Source: Ulota crispa
Lineage: Eukaryota > Streptophyta > Bryopsida > Orthotrichales > Orthotrichaceae
Length of the DNA: 64,000 bases
Assembly (NCBI GenBank): GCA_963920765.1
Contig: OY987248.1
Location: 14,852,539 to 14,916,538, forward strand
Reading direction: 5' to 3'
Shown: one piece after another, positions 35,496 through 47,900 of the stretch
Layout: each line of letters begins with the position of its first letter
How positions within the stretch are numbered: the first letter of the stretch is position 1
Notes under the pieces: generated by a model
What the model was told of the DNA's origin: nothing
Seen by the model: the letters and a program-made list of their open reading frames with translations, nothing else
Databases searched by the model: none
Position numbers and translations under genes: made by a program

Positions 35496-36413
35496 CCCCT
35501 AAAGGACCATGGCCTTTATTTTGTCAAAAGACACGCAAAACTACCACCTCTATGGCAAAGAGTAAAAAAGTTTGAAAACTGGTCATTTTGCATATCTAAC
35601 TGTAGGATCTTGTACTAAACTACTATAAGAATGTGTCATAAAAACTCAAGAACTTTGACTGTACAAGTTGGAAGATATTTGCATTTAAAAAGTAAAAAAT
35701 AGCTTTTTTTGCACTTACATGACTAGACTATTTAACTTTGAACTTTTTTAATTAAATTTTAGCACCATAGAGTTTGGAATTCTATTTTTGCATGGTGGGA
35801 ATTGAGTTGGTAATCTTGGGAAAAAAAAAAACAAAAAATAATTAATTTTCATTCTTTAAAAAAAACATTAGGCAGAAAAAGGTATGAGATTGAACAATAA
35901 CTTAAATTGCTAATAACCTTGCAATGGAATTGAAATGCAATGATCCCAATGGTGAGGTTGTTCTAGATAGCAAACTTCACCCCTGTCTAACAATTTTTTT
36001 GAAAAAGTGTTAAAATTGCATTCAAAAATGAAGTTTATAAGTTATTTTTTCAAGAAGATGCTTGAATTGCCTGAAAAACAAGATTGTCCATAACTTTCTC
36101 ATAACTAGTCCAAATGGAATGAATCAAAGCTTCAGATGTAGACAAAGATATAATCTATGAGAAATTTTTATTTTTATTTTTTTTTCAAGTTTTTATAAGA
36201 ACATTTTTGCTGCCCGGAGTCCCCAAATATGTGCTTATTTGGACATAACTTTTGCTCCCTAGCATCAATTGGAACAAAAATTAGATGCCCATGCAGATCT
36301 TTGAATTCCCCATCTGCAATAAAAGTTTCAAAAAATCATACAAAATAGTTTGGACATAGGTACATACCCAAAATCCCATTTGTCCATTGAACAGACAGTT
36401 GGTCCTTTAGGGG
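35496..36413. mobile_element. piggyBac-type element, 918 bp, non-coding
   Basis: TTAA on both sides (35492-35495, 36414-36417). Ends CCCCTAAAGGACCA and TGGTCCTTTAGGGG are perfect inverted repeats. The body has no transposase and resembles parts of 60611-61541. Confidence 0.85.
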
Positions 36414-36936
36414 TTAAATGGTTTGATAGTGCGTGAAAAGCCCTTACTGATCAAAAGAACGCTCCTACACAGATCATGTAATTAACGTCAGTTTCATTAG
36501 AAAGGCGGCATAATTCCAGGGCCAAATTCGTTTTAACATGGGCAGAAAAAGTGAGAAGAGAAGAGGGTCGAGGGTAGGAATGCACGGTCATTACTATGCA
36601 TTCTCTTCTAGGTCCCTTGCGCCATTTTAAAGGAATATCGCCATTTTAACCAAAATTGATATTATGGTAGTCCTGTATGAGCTGGAGATGAGGCTTTGCA
36701 GTGAAAGGCAAAGCAGGAGCTACTGCGGCGTTTGTCCCATACAACGTAGACGATGGTGGAGACTGAATAAAGCTATCTTTTGAACCAATTTTGAGCTCAA
36801 ATTTAATGTATAAACTAAAAAAACCACGGGATGAAAGTTTAAAAAGCACAATTCTAGGGCCTTGTTCCCGTATAGGTGAGATTTAATATTTTGACAAAAA
36901 TTCAAGCTCACAAGCCACGGATTCTTATTTACAATA

Positions 36937-37363
36937 GGGGTAGTCATGGCACTTTCATCTCCAAAAGTGGAGAATGAGAATGCAAACGTGTCTCGTCGCT
37001 GGTGGCCGCCAGAGCTTGCGTTTTGCTTCACACATGAAACTTCTCACAACCTCATTCTTCTCCTCCAGAGGTGAAGAATGGAGTGGAGGATGAGTTAGCG
37101 TGTGAACTTCTTACCATGGTTTGCTCATTTTCCTTGCTCATGAATCGCTTTTCTCCCTAACTCTTTCTACTCCCCCAATTGCTAGCAATGCTGCCTTTTT
37201 CTAAGTAAATCATTCTCCATTCTCCACTCTCAATTTTCCATCACACACAAATGGGGTGTCACAACATCTTCACCAAAAAAGAGCTCCTATTGGCTCCTAC
37301 TTTCACTTAGCCAATTCTCAATCTCCATTCTCTTTTCATTCTCTAAAGTGTCGTGACTACCCC
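36937..37363. mobile_element. TA-target MITE with GGGGTAGTCATGGCAC ends
   Basis: A 427-bp element with ends GGGGTAGTCATGGCACTTT and AAAGTGTCGTGACTACCCC, flanked by TA on both sides. Subterminal blocks such as GGAGAATGAGAATG also pair. No coding sequence. Confidence 0.72.
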
Positions 37364-37899
37364 TAATATAGCATTCCTTGGTGAAGACAGAGACACTAGA
37401 AGAAGCAAGGGAGGAGGAGAGAGAGGCATACCTTTCCTGGTCTTTTGGCTGGTGAAGGTCAGGTGAAGTATCTATTCTTTTTATCAGTGTAATATCTAAT
37501 ACCAGGCTCAACGAACCTCACGATATTCTTTGTACAAGGCCAATAGACGAAGTGCTCCGTTGAAAATCAATTTTCCAATGCAATCGCTTCGATCCACCTC
37601 CTCGATGAAAAACAATAATATGCCCTGATGAATTTTTGCCAGCAGACTTTTTTTTAAAACAAAAAGTTAATTGTTTTAGTGTCATGGTGTATTTGCCTTT
37701 TTTTTGTATCAATGTCTCATCTACGATGATTGATTGCCTGCAGTAAGGTTTGCTATCATCTTATAATAAGATGGATTGAACTACGACTAGATCATAGAGT
37801 TGCTGCGCCCTTCTCGCGCTTTTTCTTCACTTTTTTCTACGTATTCTTATCTCAGATTGTTTTTTGTATATAAGATCTATTTTCACAAAGCGTATATAA

Positions 37900-38190
37900 T
37901 AAAAACAACTAATAAGCGTGCCATGAAACTTAGCCAGGCCCCATGCTATGGTTCCTTGCGGTCTGTTTCCGCCACGGGTTAGGGGACTGCCCAGGCGATA
38001 ATCTATTAACCTTCACTGATCCAAACGCGCTCTAGCAAGGCGCACACTAAATACGTTTCCAATACCTATAGTAGCTCCCGCTAAAGCAATGGTAGCTGCT
38101 CCTGCTCCAATGTTAACCTAAGCCACTCTATTGCTGACGCAGCTTGGCTTCCGAACCGTACATGAGCCTATGGCCTCATACAACTCTTCT
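37900..38190 (-). pseudogene. atp9: Nuclear copy of mitochondrial atp9 exon with two group II introns
   Basis: Minus-strand bases 38111-38046 encode IGAGAATIALAGATIGIGNV followed by FS, residues 8-29 of ATP synthase subunit 9. Upstream (38112-38190) is the end of a group II intron: a domain V hairpin (GAGTTGTATGAGG / CTCATGTACGGTTC), a domain VI-like helix and a terminal AC. Downstream (38045 down to about 37900) begins GTGCGCC, a group II 5' end. The positions correspond to introns after nucleotides 21 and 87 of atp9. Only one 66-bp exon is present, so this is a transferred fragment and not an active gene. The outer limits are uncertain. Confidence 0.85.
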
Positions 38191-38429
38191 CATAATGTTT
38201 GTATCTTTGAGAGTTTTGGCCATGTAAAAGAAAATTTTAACAATTAAAAGTTTGCATAAATGTCCTGCTTGTCCTCCGCTTTTCTCAAGAGTAATATGAT
38301 CCACTTCTAAAAGAACCCTGACATCCCTATCTTTCCCTTCACTTTCAAAAGCCTAAGCTCATGTCGACTCAGAAAGCTTTGGCAGTCTTACATCTAATTA
38401 AGTACATTGTATCACCATCAAACAAATGG

Positions 38430-39230
38430 TTACCAAAAAAATACATATATTTTTTTTTCTTTTTTTTTTGCAACTGGGTTCGGGTGGCGATCGAAGCAAA
38501 CAACAGAAAATATATAGATGTATATTTTTTGGCTACAGATATGGCAAAAAATCATTTTTTTTTTAAAGGAGTCAATCCAGCCACAGGTTCCTCCCTAGAA
38601 GATCTCCCATTCGTCATCCCCTCTTTTTTTACGAATTTAGATTTAATGCGTTGGTACGCTGCTATGAGCGCATGTGGGTCCGTTATTATGTTGACGATTT
38701 TTTGATATTTTACGTTGACGTTAGGTTTCAGTTCCCGAATTCAATCGACTGCAGCCTCAACTCGGGTAGGAGAAGCAGGACTTTCCTGATTCTCAGTTTT
38801 ATCCATCGCCGAACCAACAAGGTTCCCCCCTCGTAAGCTTTTGTGGTGGTTCCACTGGGACCGTACGAATCGCGGCCTTTCCTCATGAATAGGTCCGGAT
38901 TCCCATCGGGAGTTCCCTCTAGGTATTTAACGATTTGTAGAGCCTTGGTTGACTTGTTCATCGCCGTGGAATTTGTGTGTTTTCCGACGCAGGGTTCCCC
39001 TTTTCTCTCTTGTGTAGTAGAAGTACTCATGCTGCAGACGGCACATATCCCAAGTTCACGCAAGTAGAATCCCGGGTGTCTTCGTTTTCTTGGTTGCAGG
39101 TTCAGTCTGGTAGCTTACTGCTTGGACTCCCGCAAGTGGCCTTGAATATTCATTGCTTTACCTCCTTGGCCGGCGCAGCCCTCCCCCTCTCTTGTAAGGG
39201 ATTCAAACTAAAAGCACATATGAGAATATA
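38430..39230 (-). other. Probable further organelle DNA, mosaic
   Basis: The minus strand at about 38596-38573 reads GGAACCTGTGGCTGGATTGA, the conserved 3' end of mitochondrial small-subunit rRNA. At 38665-38725 on the plus strand a short frame reads VRYYVDDFLIF, resembling the catalytic box of group II intron maturases. From 38728 to 39200 the DNA is GC-richer and group II intron-like in style. Together with the atp9 fragment this suggests a rearranged mitochondrial insertion. Each piece alone is weak. Confidence 0.45.
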
Positions 39231-39415
39231 AATGCTGATGAATTCCATGTGAAGCGTGCAGAGCAAACAAATGGAGCTGTGGAGCACTTCGAATTTCATT
39301 GCATAGTCTATAAAGGTACTGCATAGCCAAAATAACTATATGTTAGGCTTGGCGATTCCAACATCTATACGCTGTGCAACTTCATATGCTTGATATGTAA
39401 CCTAATTTATCAGAT

Positions 39416-39629
39416 AGTGCATGACACTTATAACCAACAAATATTGGTCAAACAAAAAATACCAAAGCATACCACATATACTCATGAGTTCAAAAGTAAT
39501 TCCACCACTAAGCCAAACCAATTCTAAACTTCATCTTGCTAGATTCAAATTTTTGATAATTTCTTTTTTGACAAAGTCTTAGGTTGACCATTTGAATTGG
39601 GAATTGTTGGTTATAAGTGTCATGTACCA
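39416..39629. mobile_element. Unclassified MITE, copy 2
   Basis: Ends GTGCATGACACTTATAACCA and TGGTTATAAGTGTCATGTAC are inverted. Partner of 25237-25453. Confidence 0.65.
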
Positions 39630-39801
39630 TACCTCTTCAAAATCGCACTTGTACTTGCCTTGTGCTTGGAATGGATCCACCAATGCATAACAATGGTTTC
39701 TAATTTGTTTGTTTGCATGCACAAAATTGGAGTGATATAGTCAAGCTGCTGCAAGTGGCCGGCATCCCTGAGCCAAAAGAAGAGGCTATACACTTCCCAT
39801 A

Positions 39802-39921
39802 CACTACAAGAAAACAAGACCCTAATCAACAATTGTGTTGATTTGGACATCTTGATTAAGAAATTTTGTATATAACATTGTTGATTAGGACCACTTGATT
39901 AGGACCGATTTTCTACTAGTG
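39802..39921. mobile_element. CACTA-type MITE
   Basis: A 120-bp element starting CACTACAAGAAAA and ending TTTTCTACTAGTG, with ATA duplicated on both sides (39799-39801, 39922-39924). Internal TCCTAATCAA-type arms pair. Confidence 0.85.
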
Positions 39922-40151
39922 ATATGACTCAGCCCTGGTTAACTTTCAGCTCTACCTAAGTAGTCACCACTCGCCTTTACTTGGATCATGAAAGAAACTC
40001 CTGCAATCTCATAAGAAAGAAACTGAAAGAGCTGTCAAAATTACGGATGTAAGATTCTTCAGAAATCCTGAAACTCAAGAAATCAATAGTCGCTTCTGTC
40101 GAATTCACCGCTGCACCACGCCTGACTGCAAAATAGGTAATTACATATTAA

Positions 40152-40460
40152 GGGATTTTGTCATAGATACCCTTGAAGTTTGTAATATTTACATAGATAC
40201 CCTTGCTTTTTCAGAAATATTTCAATTATCAGCGTTTGTTTTGATATGCATGTCACTTCCTTCTCCCTTTGTGTGCACACTATTTCTTTCTTGTTATGCA
40301 TGAGCACAAAGGAAGAAGGGAAGTGAGGGAAGTGACATGCACAACAAAACAAACACCTAAATTTTTTGGCCTCCAATGGTATTTGCGATTTTTTTGAAAA
40401 AGCAGGGGTACGTATCTATGTAAATATTGTAAACTTCAAGGGTATCTATGAAAAATTCCC
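40152..40460. mobile_element. Mutator-like foldback MITE, copy 2
   Basis: Ends GGGATTTTGTCATAGATACC and its near-complement; same family as 6036-6352, with the shared CATGTCACTTCC centre. The flanking 9-mers ACATATTAA and TTACGTTAA match only partly, so this insertion may be older. Confidence 0.75.
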
Positions 40461-40569
40461 TTACGTTAATCAGTTACAGGAGATTGAGAACAGTATCACA
40501 AACTAGTTGTATTTTCAGATGCAGATTGTTGTCGTGTTCAAAAACAACATGCTATTTGTTTGGTTTTAT

Positions 40570-40755
40570 GATGGATCCCTCAAGTAGTGCACTACCAAAA
40601 ACACTTGCGCAAATCTAGGTAGCAAGCCACTAGACGGATCTACACTTGAGAAAAATTAGATTAATATCATGAGGCTTGATGAGCCTCGTATCAAATATTA
40701 AACTGATAAGAACAGATACTACACTTGATCTTAGCCAAAAGGCCGAGAAAGGTAT
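40570..40755 (-). ncRNA. U2: U2 spliceosomal snRNA
   Basis: The minus strand starts ATACCTTTCTCGGCC and continues through the conserved first 65 nt, including the branch-site recognition GTAGTA and the stem I and IIa sequences (one change, ATATTTGATA for the usual ATATCTGATA). Stem IIb (GAGGCTCATCAAGCCTC) follows, then an Sm site AATTTTTC, stem III (TCTAGTGGCTTGCTACCTAGA region) and a stem IV with TGCACTAC in its loop. U2 pairs with the intron branch site during splicing. The usual plant upstream element (GTCCCACATCG) and a clear TATA box were not found, so the copy may be poorly expressed or a pseudogene. The 3' end is approximate. Confidence 0.88.
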
Positions 40756-41655
40756 GCTACATAAGTTTCTTACCATTCTTCTTGTATGCACATTCCATCT
40801 TGTCCTTGGCCAAAACAAATGTAATGTTGTCTTCCCCGACATGGCGACAACTTGACAAACACAATGCCATAGATGAACAAAAGCCCCTATTTTTGTTTCG
40901 TAAAGTGAATTTTAGGGTTGACTTTTAAAACACTCTCTATTTTTGATTTTTGACATATTAATGTTTCATTTTATTAAAATATCTCAATTGAATTTTAAAT
41001 TTTGTGTCATATTCAAAGTAAAATTTCAAATTATCTCAACTAATATGGTTTTATTAGAAAAAAACGTCACTTGACATTTGTTGTGCATGACATCGAAACG
41101 TCAAATAGACAACACGATTAGGCCCCAAAATCTATCCAACAAGACAACTATGTACGAATGGGACAACACACCGCACCCCTGCGTTCCCTACCACTTGCAA
41201 ATATCTCAGACTCTCTTCCTCTCTGTATAACGCGCTGCACTCGACAAAAACACCAAACATCAACATGTTTTCATGAATGATGAATCCATTCAACGTGATA
41301 TTTCTCAATTCCCAAACTCACAGCTCCTGAATACCACGGTCGTGACTAAGATTACCGACATGACAGCAGCAAAATCAAACGAACGGCACTACAAAGACCT
41401 TTACAAATCCTTATTTCACAAACAAAAAGTAAGTAATCCTCTTGAAGGGAAGAATTTCGAGACAACAAACCCTAGCCATGAAGAAGGTGACGATTACGTG
41501 GCATGCTCGGATTGCTCTGACCTTTTGTTCTTGTGCCAACTAGGTTGTATTTTCTGTCCTCGCTGGCACGATTTGAAAAATCGTTTAGGTTTGAAACTGA
41601 CGTCAATGGCGCCTCAAATACGGTAAGCTTATTGAAGGATTCCCGTGCCTTCATT

Positions 41656-41985
41656 GCGACAAAAATTCAGTATGATTTCGCTACGCAGAAATGCTTGATT
41701 TTATTGCAGAGATAAGCTCAGTCTATTTTAAGCATGGCGACAAATTTTCAGTGTACGATTTCGCTACGCAGAAATGCTTGATGTTATTACAGAGTTAGTC
41801 GATTTTAAGCATGGTGACAAAATATTCAGTGTATGATTTCGCAGCGCGGAAATGCTTGATTTATTGCAGAGTTAGTCGATTTTGAGCATGGCGACAAAAT
41901 TTCGGTGAACGATTTCGCAGCGCAGAAATGCTTGATGTTATTACAGAGTTAGTCGATTTTAAGCATGGCGATGCAATTTAATGAC
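41656..41985 (+). repeat. ~77-bp tandem repeat carrying the SEC6 start codon
   Basis: Five units start at about 41656, 41737, 41813, 41891 and 41968. Each full unit has GATTTCG, GAAATGCTTGAT, AGTTAGTCGATTTT-type blocks and ends AGCATGG. The ATGs at 41734, 41811 and 41888 open frames of 15, 24 and 6 codons that all stop before 41965. The ATG at 41965, the SEC6 start, is the equivalent ATG of the last unit. Confidence 0.88.
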
Positions 41986-44900
41986 AACGTCGAAGATCCA
42001 GAGATCGACACCAAAGAGGCCGCGATGCAGAAAGTGGCCAAGCTCGTGCCTCTGCCAGACTCACTCTCTTCGCTCAAAAAGATTCGAGATGACTACTCCA
42101 CGCGCTTGCAGGTCCATTTTGACGTTCTTCGTAACAAAAGCGCTTTAAAATAGAACATTGAATTAAAGTCTACATTTTATTTTACTTATTTTCTGACGAG
42201 GATGATTAACGAAGAACGGATTGTTTGATGAATCAGCGGAACGATGCCTTGCTTACAGCGAGCGTCATGAGTCAGGTAGAAATTCAGGCTTCGTGTTTCA
42301 GTTAATTAACCTCTAAACCTCCTCTGTTTCTGAATGCAGCAGTGTTAACGGAAAACAGAAATGTTTACGGTTTTTGATTTCTACTTAAGTAAAGAATTTG
42401 AACGTACTTTTTCTTAACATTTGTCAATGTAGTATGTATACTTAACAGCGTAATTACAAAGTTTTATAAAAGAGAAGAGACAGAAAGGAGTATGAGCAAG
42501 AACAGTGCAAATGAATAAAAATTGCGAGAAAATGAACATTCTGTTTTTTCCGGTTAAACTGGATTGATGCGATCTAATTTAGCTTTAGAGATGTGCCTTA
42601 CGTTGAAATTGTATGCCTGATCGAGTAAAGGTGGAGCATACGAAAGCAGGATTGGAAGCCATCGGTGAAGCTAAATTCACTGTAATCCAGTTGCGCGAGA
42701 ATTTTCGTCTCATTGACAAGTAAGTTAAGTGCATTCTTATTATTCTGATCAAGCAACGAGTTCACAAGTTAAGTGCATTCTTATTATTCAGATTAAGCAA
42801 CGAGTTCACATAACGGTTTAGATTCTTTTCAAGTTAGTGCAACAAACATCCAGCAGTTTTTTTATCTGTAAAATTTGAATCAACAAGAAGCAGATAAGCG
42901 AGCTATTCGATGGCGTTGGAGCTGAATATTCCGCTTTAATCATTCTACTACGCTTTCTACTTTTCCACAGATTGTGCGATGAATGTAGAACACTGATTGA
43001 GAATCATGATCAGATCAATTTCCTTAGCCATGCTCGCAACAACCTCAATAAAACACTCACCGTACGTTGTGAGCTTCTGGTTGTAAGTTAGTTGTAATTA
43101 TATCTGCTTGTGGTGAAGTCATGCTTTCTATTATCCTTCGGCAACGCTTAACTTAATGTTAGATGGAGAATCTATGTCTGCTAAGAATGCAGGCGATCTT
43201 TCTCATTTTTTATTTCCTCGAACAGGATGTTCAAGGCATGATGTCCATCTCTACCCTTGCCGCTGATGCAAGAGAATCACTGAAAGATGAGAAACAATTA
43301 GTGCTAACATTTGAGGTGCTCAGTATCAATTCAAAGATCTTATTCCTTTGCTTCTATATAGTTTTACTGCTTGTGCAAGTCAAGTCGGTTTGTATTGCAG
43401 GTGTTTGTGACTTGAATGTTGTATCATGTACCAGGGGGTATATGTTCATATTCAAAATTTGAATATCGTGGGAGGTTTGTGTACTAACAGCATTCTTTGA
43501 TTTTTTTATAGGCATTGGCAGCCTTGGAGCAGAAGAGGCGATTTGCTATGGCGACTGTCTCACAACGCGTAGAGGAAGCCAGCAGATTGACGTACGTGAT
43601 TTCACTTCCTAAATTTTTTCAGCTCCTGTGGTGATGTAACTTATGCATATAATTTCCTTGTTCACGTGGAAGCTTGTCCTAGCTTTGAATGTTGTGCTGT
43701 GGTTTCAGCGTTTTCTTTGAAGATGTTAGGGAAACAAGAAGCATCTTTGAACAGACCTTGTGGAATCACATAAGCAATTTTTTCGAACTTGCAAAGACAA
43801 GGTCATTTTACTAAACCTTAAAATGAAAGGAAAGAAATAGAGTAATCTTATAACCTTTATACCTCCTTGTGAACACCTGGTGTATTCAGTCCGAAACTAC
43901 TGATAATTTCAGGGAAAATTTCATGGATACCCCTAAAGTTTGCAATAATTTCATAGATACCCCTCCTTTTTCAGAAATTTCACAGATACCCTTGGACCAA
44001 AACTTTCAAGCATTTTATTTTGTTGTGCATGCCACTTCCCTTCTCCCTTTGTGCGCACACTACTTTCTTGTTACGCATTTGCACAAGGAGAAAGGAAAGT
44101 GGCATGCACAACAAAAAACACGCTTAAAAATTTTGGTCCAAGGGTATCTGTGAAATTTCTGAAAAAGCAGGGGTATCTATGAAATAATTGCAAACTTCAG
44201 GGGTATCCATGAAATTTTCCCATAATTTTAATGCAATTCAATGAATGCAGCTCCTTAGTATGATACTAACGATGTCGACAGGTTATGAACATTGTGCATG
44301 TGCAGCCCACAAACTCTTGTTCGCGCTATATGGTAAGAAATTGCTTGGTCTGCTCATTGACTTGATTATTTAGTGCAGTTGGAAAGCCAGTATTTTGATG
44401 AAATCATACACATCGACTGAAATTTGTGGTTTCTTTGACTCAAGTGTGTGGGTATGGTTGTGAAAGCGTGGTGGAAATGCAGGAGATTGCAGACCAACTA
44501 CAAGCAGAAGACGAAGAGCTAGCAGAAAGGAGCACCACCGGTGGTGATGTCAGCCCCAGTGCGACATCTTCAAATGAAGCAGAAGAAGAGTTGCGAGTTC
44601 CAAGGTACTTCAACTTAGATTCTGGTTGTCATTTTCGACATAAACTCCGAGGTTAACATCTGTCTCTCAACTACCAAATCGAAATAAATTTTCATTTAAT
44701 AAAGTGCTATCCAAGCAATAATTTAAAAAAAACGTTATATGAACAAACAACCAAAACATAAACCCGATAGCTGTAGGATTACCATAGTCATCCGGTCCTT
44801 TGAAATTTGAAACCTAGAACAAGAGTTCGGTGTCAAAGTAATGTCTGGTAGAATGTCAGAATACATACTATCTTTCTCTAATGGTTATAAACTCTGTGAT

Positions 44901-47900
44901 TGGTATTCTAGTATACCAGCAGTACGACCGAGCTTGAAGAAAGAAAGCTTTCGAAGAAGCATATCGTTACCAGCTCGAGTTGTTCCAGATCAAGCACGTC
45001 GAGCTGCGTTGTTTAGTGCAGAGAGTCCCATTACCAGAAGAGGTTATAAAGACCGCTGTTATGAGGAGATCCAAAAATCGATTGAGAAGAGATTTACAGA
45101 CCTTCTTGAAGAAGTACGTATTCCCCTCATTATACTAAATTATGTTCTGTTTTAGACAGTTGCTATCAAAACGAGCTTGGCCCATGCTGTTATAAAAGCA
45201 GTCCCCTGCATACAAGTTGACCTCTGGTAGTCAAAATTAGATTTGTTTTTCGTGCCGTTTTTGAGTGACCATATCAAACAGTTTCTCGATCATATGCTGA
45301 TTTGTGCAAGTTGACTGCCGTGTATTTACACATAAAATTTGCTCGGACGTGCAGGTGGTTGAAAGTGATTTATTAACGGCTCTGGAGCACGCAACAGTGG
45401 TGAGGATTGGAAGCTAGCCCTAACTAGAAAACGACTCAGAATCTTTTCAAGCAATTCTTTTGTCTATGTCTTTCCTAAATTTCTTAAATTTGAGAAACAC
45501 CTGTATGCTGGTGTGCTTTTGAAGGATAGGTAGCTCATGAGTTAGCCGACAACTTCGATTATGTAGCTCCTTGCTTTCCGCCCAGGTGCAATTTAGTACT
45601 TGCATAAACCGTAACCTGCTCATTAATGTTACAAAATATATTGAAGAAGATAAACCAAACTGATAAGTTTTCCTATTTGCTGCTGTAGATACGAAATTTT
45701 CCAGGTTATTGTGCAGTCTTATACAGAACGTTTTGTACAAATGCTGCATCAATTAAGCGATAGAGCGAGTGACCTGTCCAATCAAGAGATCTTAAAGGCA
45801 GGCTCTGAATCCTGTTCTAAAATCTCGATTTCCTGTTGTGTTGGCGTGCATCACGTATGATTGCAGTACTAAAACGCTATTGTTAGGAGTGTAGATTACA
45901 GAATGGGTTGTTCATTACCAAGAGAAGTTGTTGAATTTGGGAGTGGATGAAATGCTGGCATCGGTGTGTGCTGAAAGTGGAGCTATGGATCCTCTATTTA
46001 ACACTTACATCAATCGCATGAAGACTACAATGCAGGTATTCACTTTTTAATATAATTTCCTCAATCAACGCCTTGTGCTTGATATTTCGAAAGGATTTGC
46101 AGTATTGTGCACCATGTGGAGCCAACGAACCTGGTCCAATAGTAACTGCAGGCTCATATGCTTAGTAGGATGTTTTGAAGCTCTGACAGACACCGAAGAA
46201 TGCCTTTTTAGTAAGATTTTTTTTGTTGCTAGCGCAGAGAATGTGTTCAAATATGTTAGGTGCGGACAAAGTGAACCCTCCGAAAAGAACCGAGAGTGGA
46301 AAAGTATGGACACCGGCGGGGGTGGACCTTTTCCGCCTTCTCAATGAGCAAGTCAAAGTTGTTCAAGAGACAAGTAGTGATATTATGCTCTTTCATGTTG
46401 CGATCGGCATTGATCAGGTCTGTTCTTCACCTCTGATGCTCCGGACATTCTAACCATTATTGTATCTTTCCACAAGGTTCAAAGTTTTAAGTTATCAAGG
46501 TTCTCGTAGCATTTGATTGAACTTCAGAAGTTCATTTTAGTTAAATTGGGAAAAACGGAGGGACCATTTTGTACTCCACCTTAATCATACATACAATAGA
46601 AGTAGGCATAGCTTTAGTTCAAAGTTGTAACTATTTAAAATTCTTGGAGGCAATCACTGAGTCTTCACTATTGTACAAGAAAGTGCACGCTTGTTCTTTT
46701 GTAATATGCTAAATTGTACATAATGAAAGAAATAGTGAAAGTCCCAAAATATACTATTTTTCCCAATTTACCTAATATGATGTTTTCTACATGTGTTGAG
46801 AATTTGCCCTCAAATCTTTTGTTGTTGGCATTGAGCAGGTGATGCAAGAGTTTCAACAAGCGGAGAAGGAGCATCTGGAAGAACCTCCTCTTGCCATTGG
46901 TCTAGAGATGTTATGTGCTATTGTAAGCTTGTGGATTCCTCATTCTCTATTGGTAAGTTCTTGCAAGAATTTCCATCAGATTATAAACACTCATAGCGAT
47001 TGACTACAAGTTATGGTGTCGACGAGATTACAGGTGAACAACAACGTCAAGTGTCACGAAATGACCAATGACATGAGCAGTTCTATCCTTGAAGACCTCC
47101 CTCTCTCTTACGTTGAGCAGGTTCAAAGTCTCACATATGCAATCTTCTGTGTGTCGTAATAATGTAGTCCTGTATTCGGTGGACACCAGTACGCCAGTTT
47201 TTCCTTTCCCTTCGCGGTCAATACGAAATGGATTTAGAATCTGCTTTTGGTCTTATTCTTGCAAGTATTTCGAAGAATTGATTGGCACCTCTCATATTAG
47301 CGATTCTCAAATCTCCCACCTTTTACTCAAACTACTTGAGAAGATTTCCTGTACAGCCTACCCCTGGAAAAACTGGAATGATTTGGAAAGACTTTAACGC
47401 TTCTTGTGGTGGTGATTTTCAGGTCAGCTTTGATGATGTTTCCCAAGGATTCCTTGCAATTGCCAAGGTAACAAAGTGATTCTCCACTCGTCAAATCAAA
47501 CTGTTAGTTTTTATGCGAGGAGTACAGAAGAATAAAACTAAGATTGTTGTAGACACATGATTGATGACAGTGTGCAGTCCAGCATAGTGTGAAAGCTATC
47601 CTTGAAGACCCAGGTCTTAAAGAACTACTTGCAAAATTGTACCAGAAAGGTGGGCCTCTCTGTGCTGTTTCCACTTCACGATGCGAACTCGTTTTCTAGC
47701 ACTTTATTTTTTGACTTCTGCTGTTACATAATATTTCTCACTTCAATGGTTCAACTCGCAAATGGATACCTTTCCAACTGAACATGTCTGTGGGATGGTT
47801 TTCATCTTGTGTCAAGCTAGACTGGCTTGACTGCATGGTGACAGAATATCTAATACCTACATTCGAGGACTACTTTGACGATATCCAATCGTACGTTGCA

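Noticed and set aside
38361-38705. A 114-codon plus-strand frame
   Set aside because: It crosses what looks like the antisense of an rRNA 3' end and poly-T runs, so it is unlikely to be a gene.
41273-41626. A 117-codon frame upstream of SEC6
   Set aside because: No recognisable domain, no splice link to SEC6 in frame, and it lies where the SEC6 promoter or leader is expected. It could still be a small gene, but support is weak.
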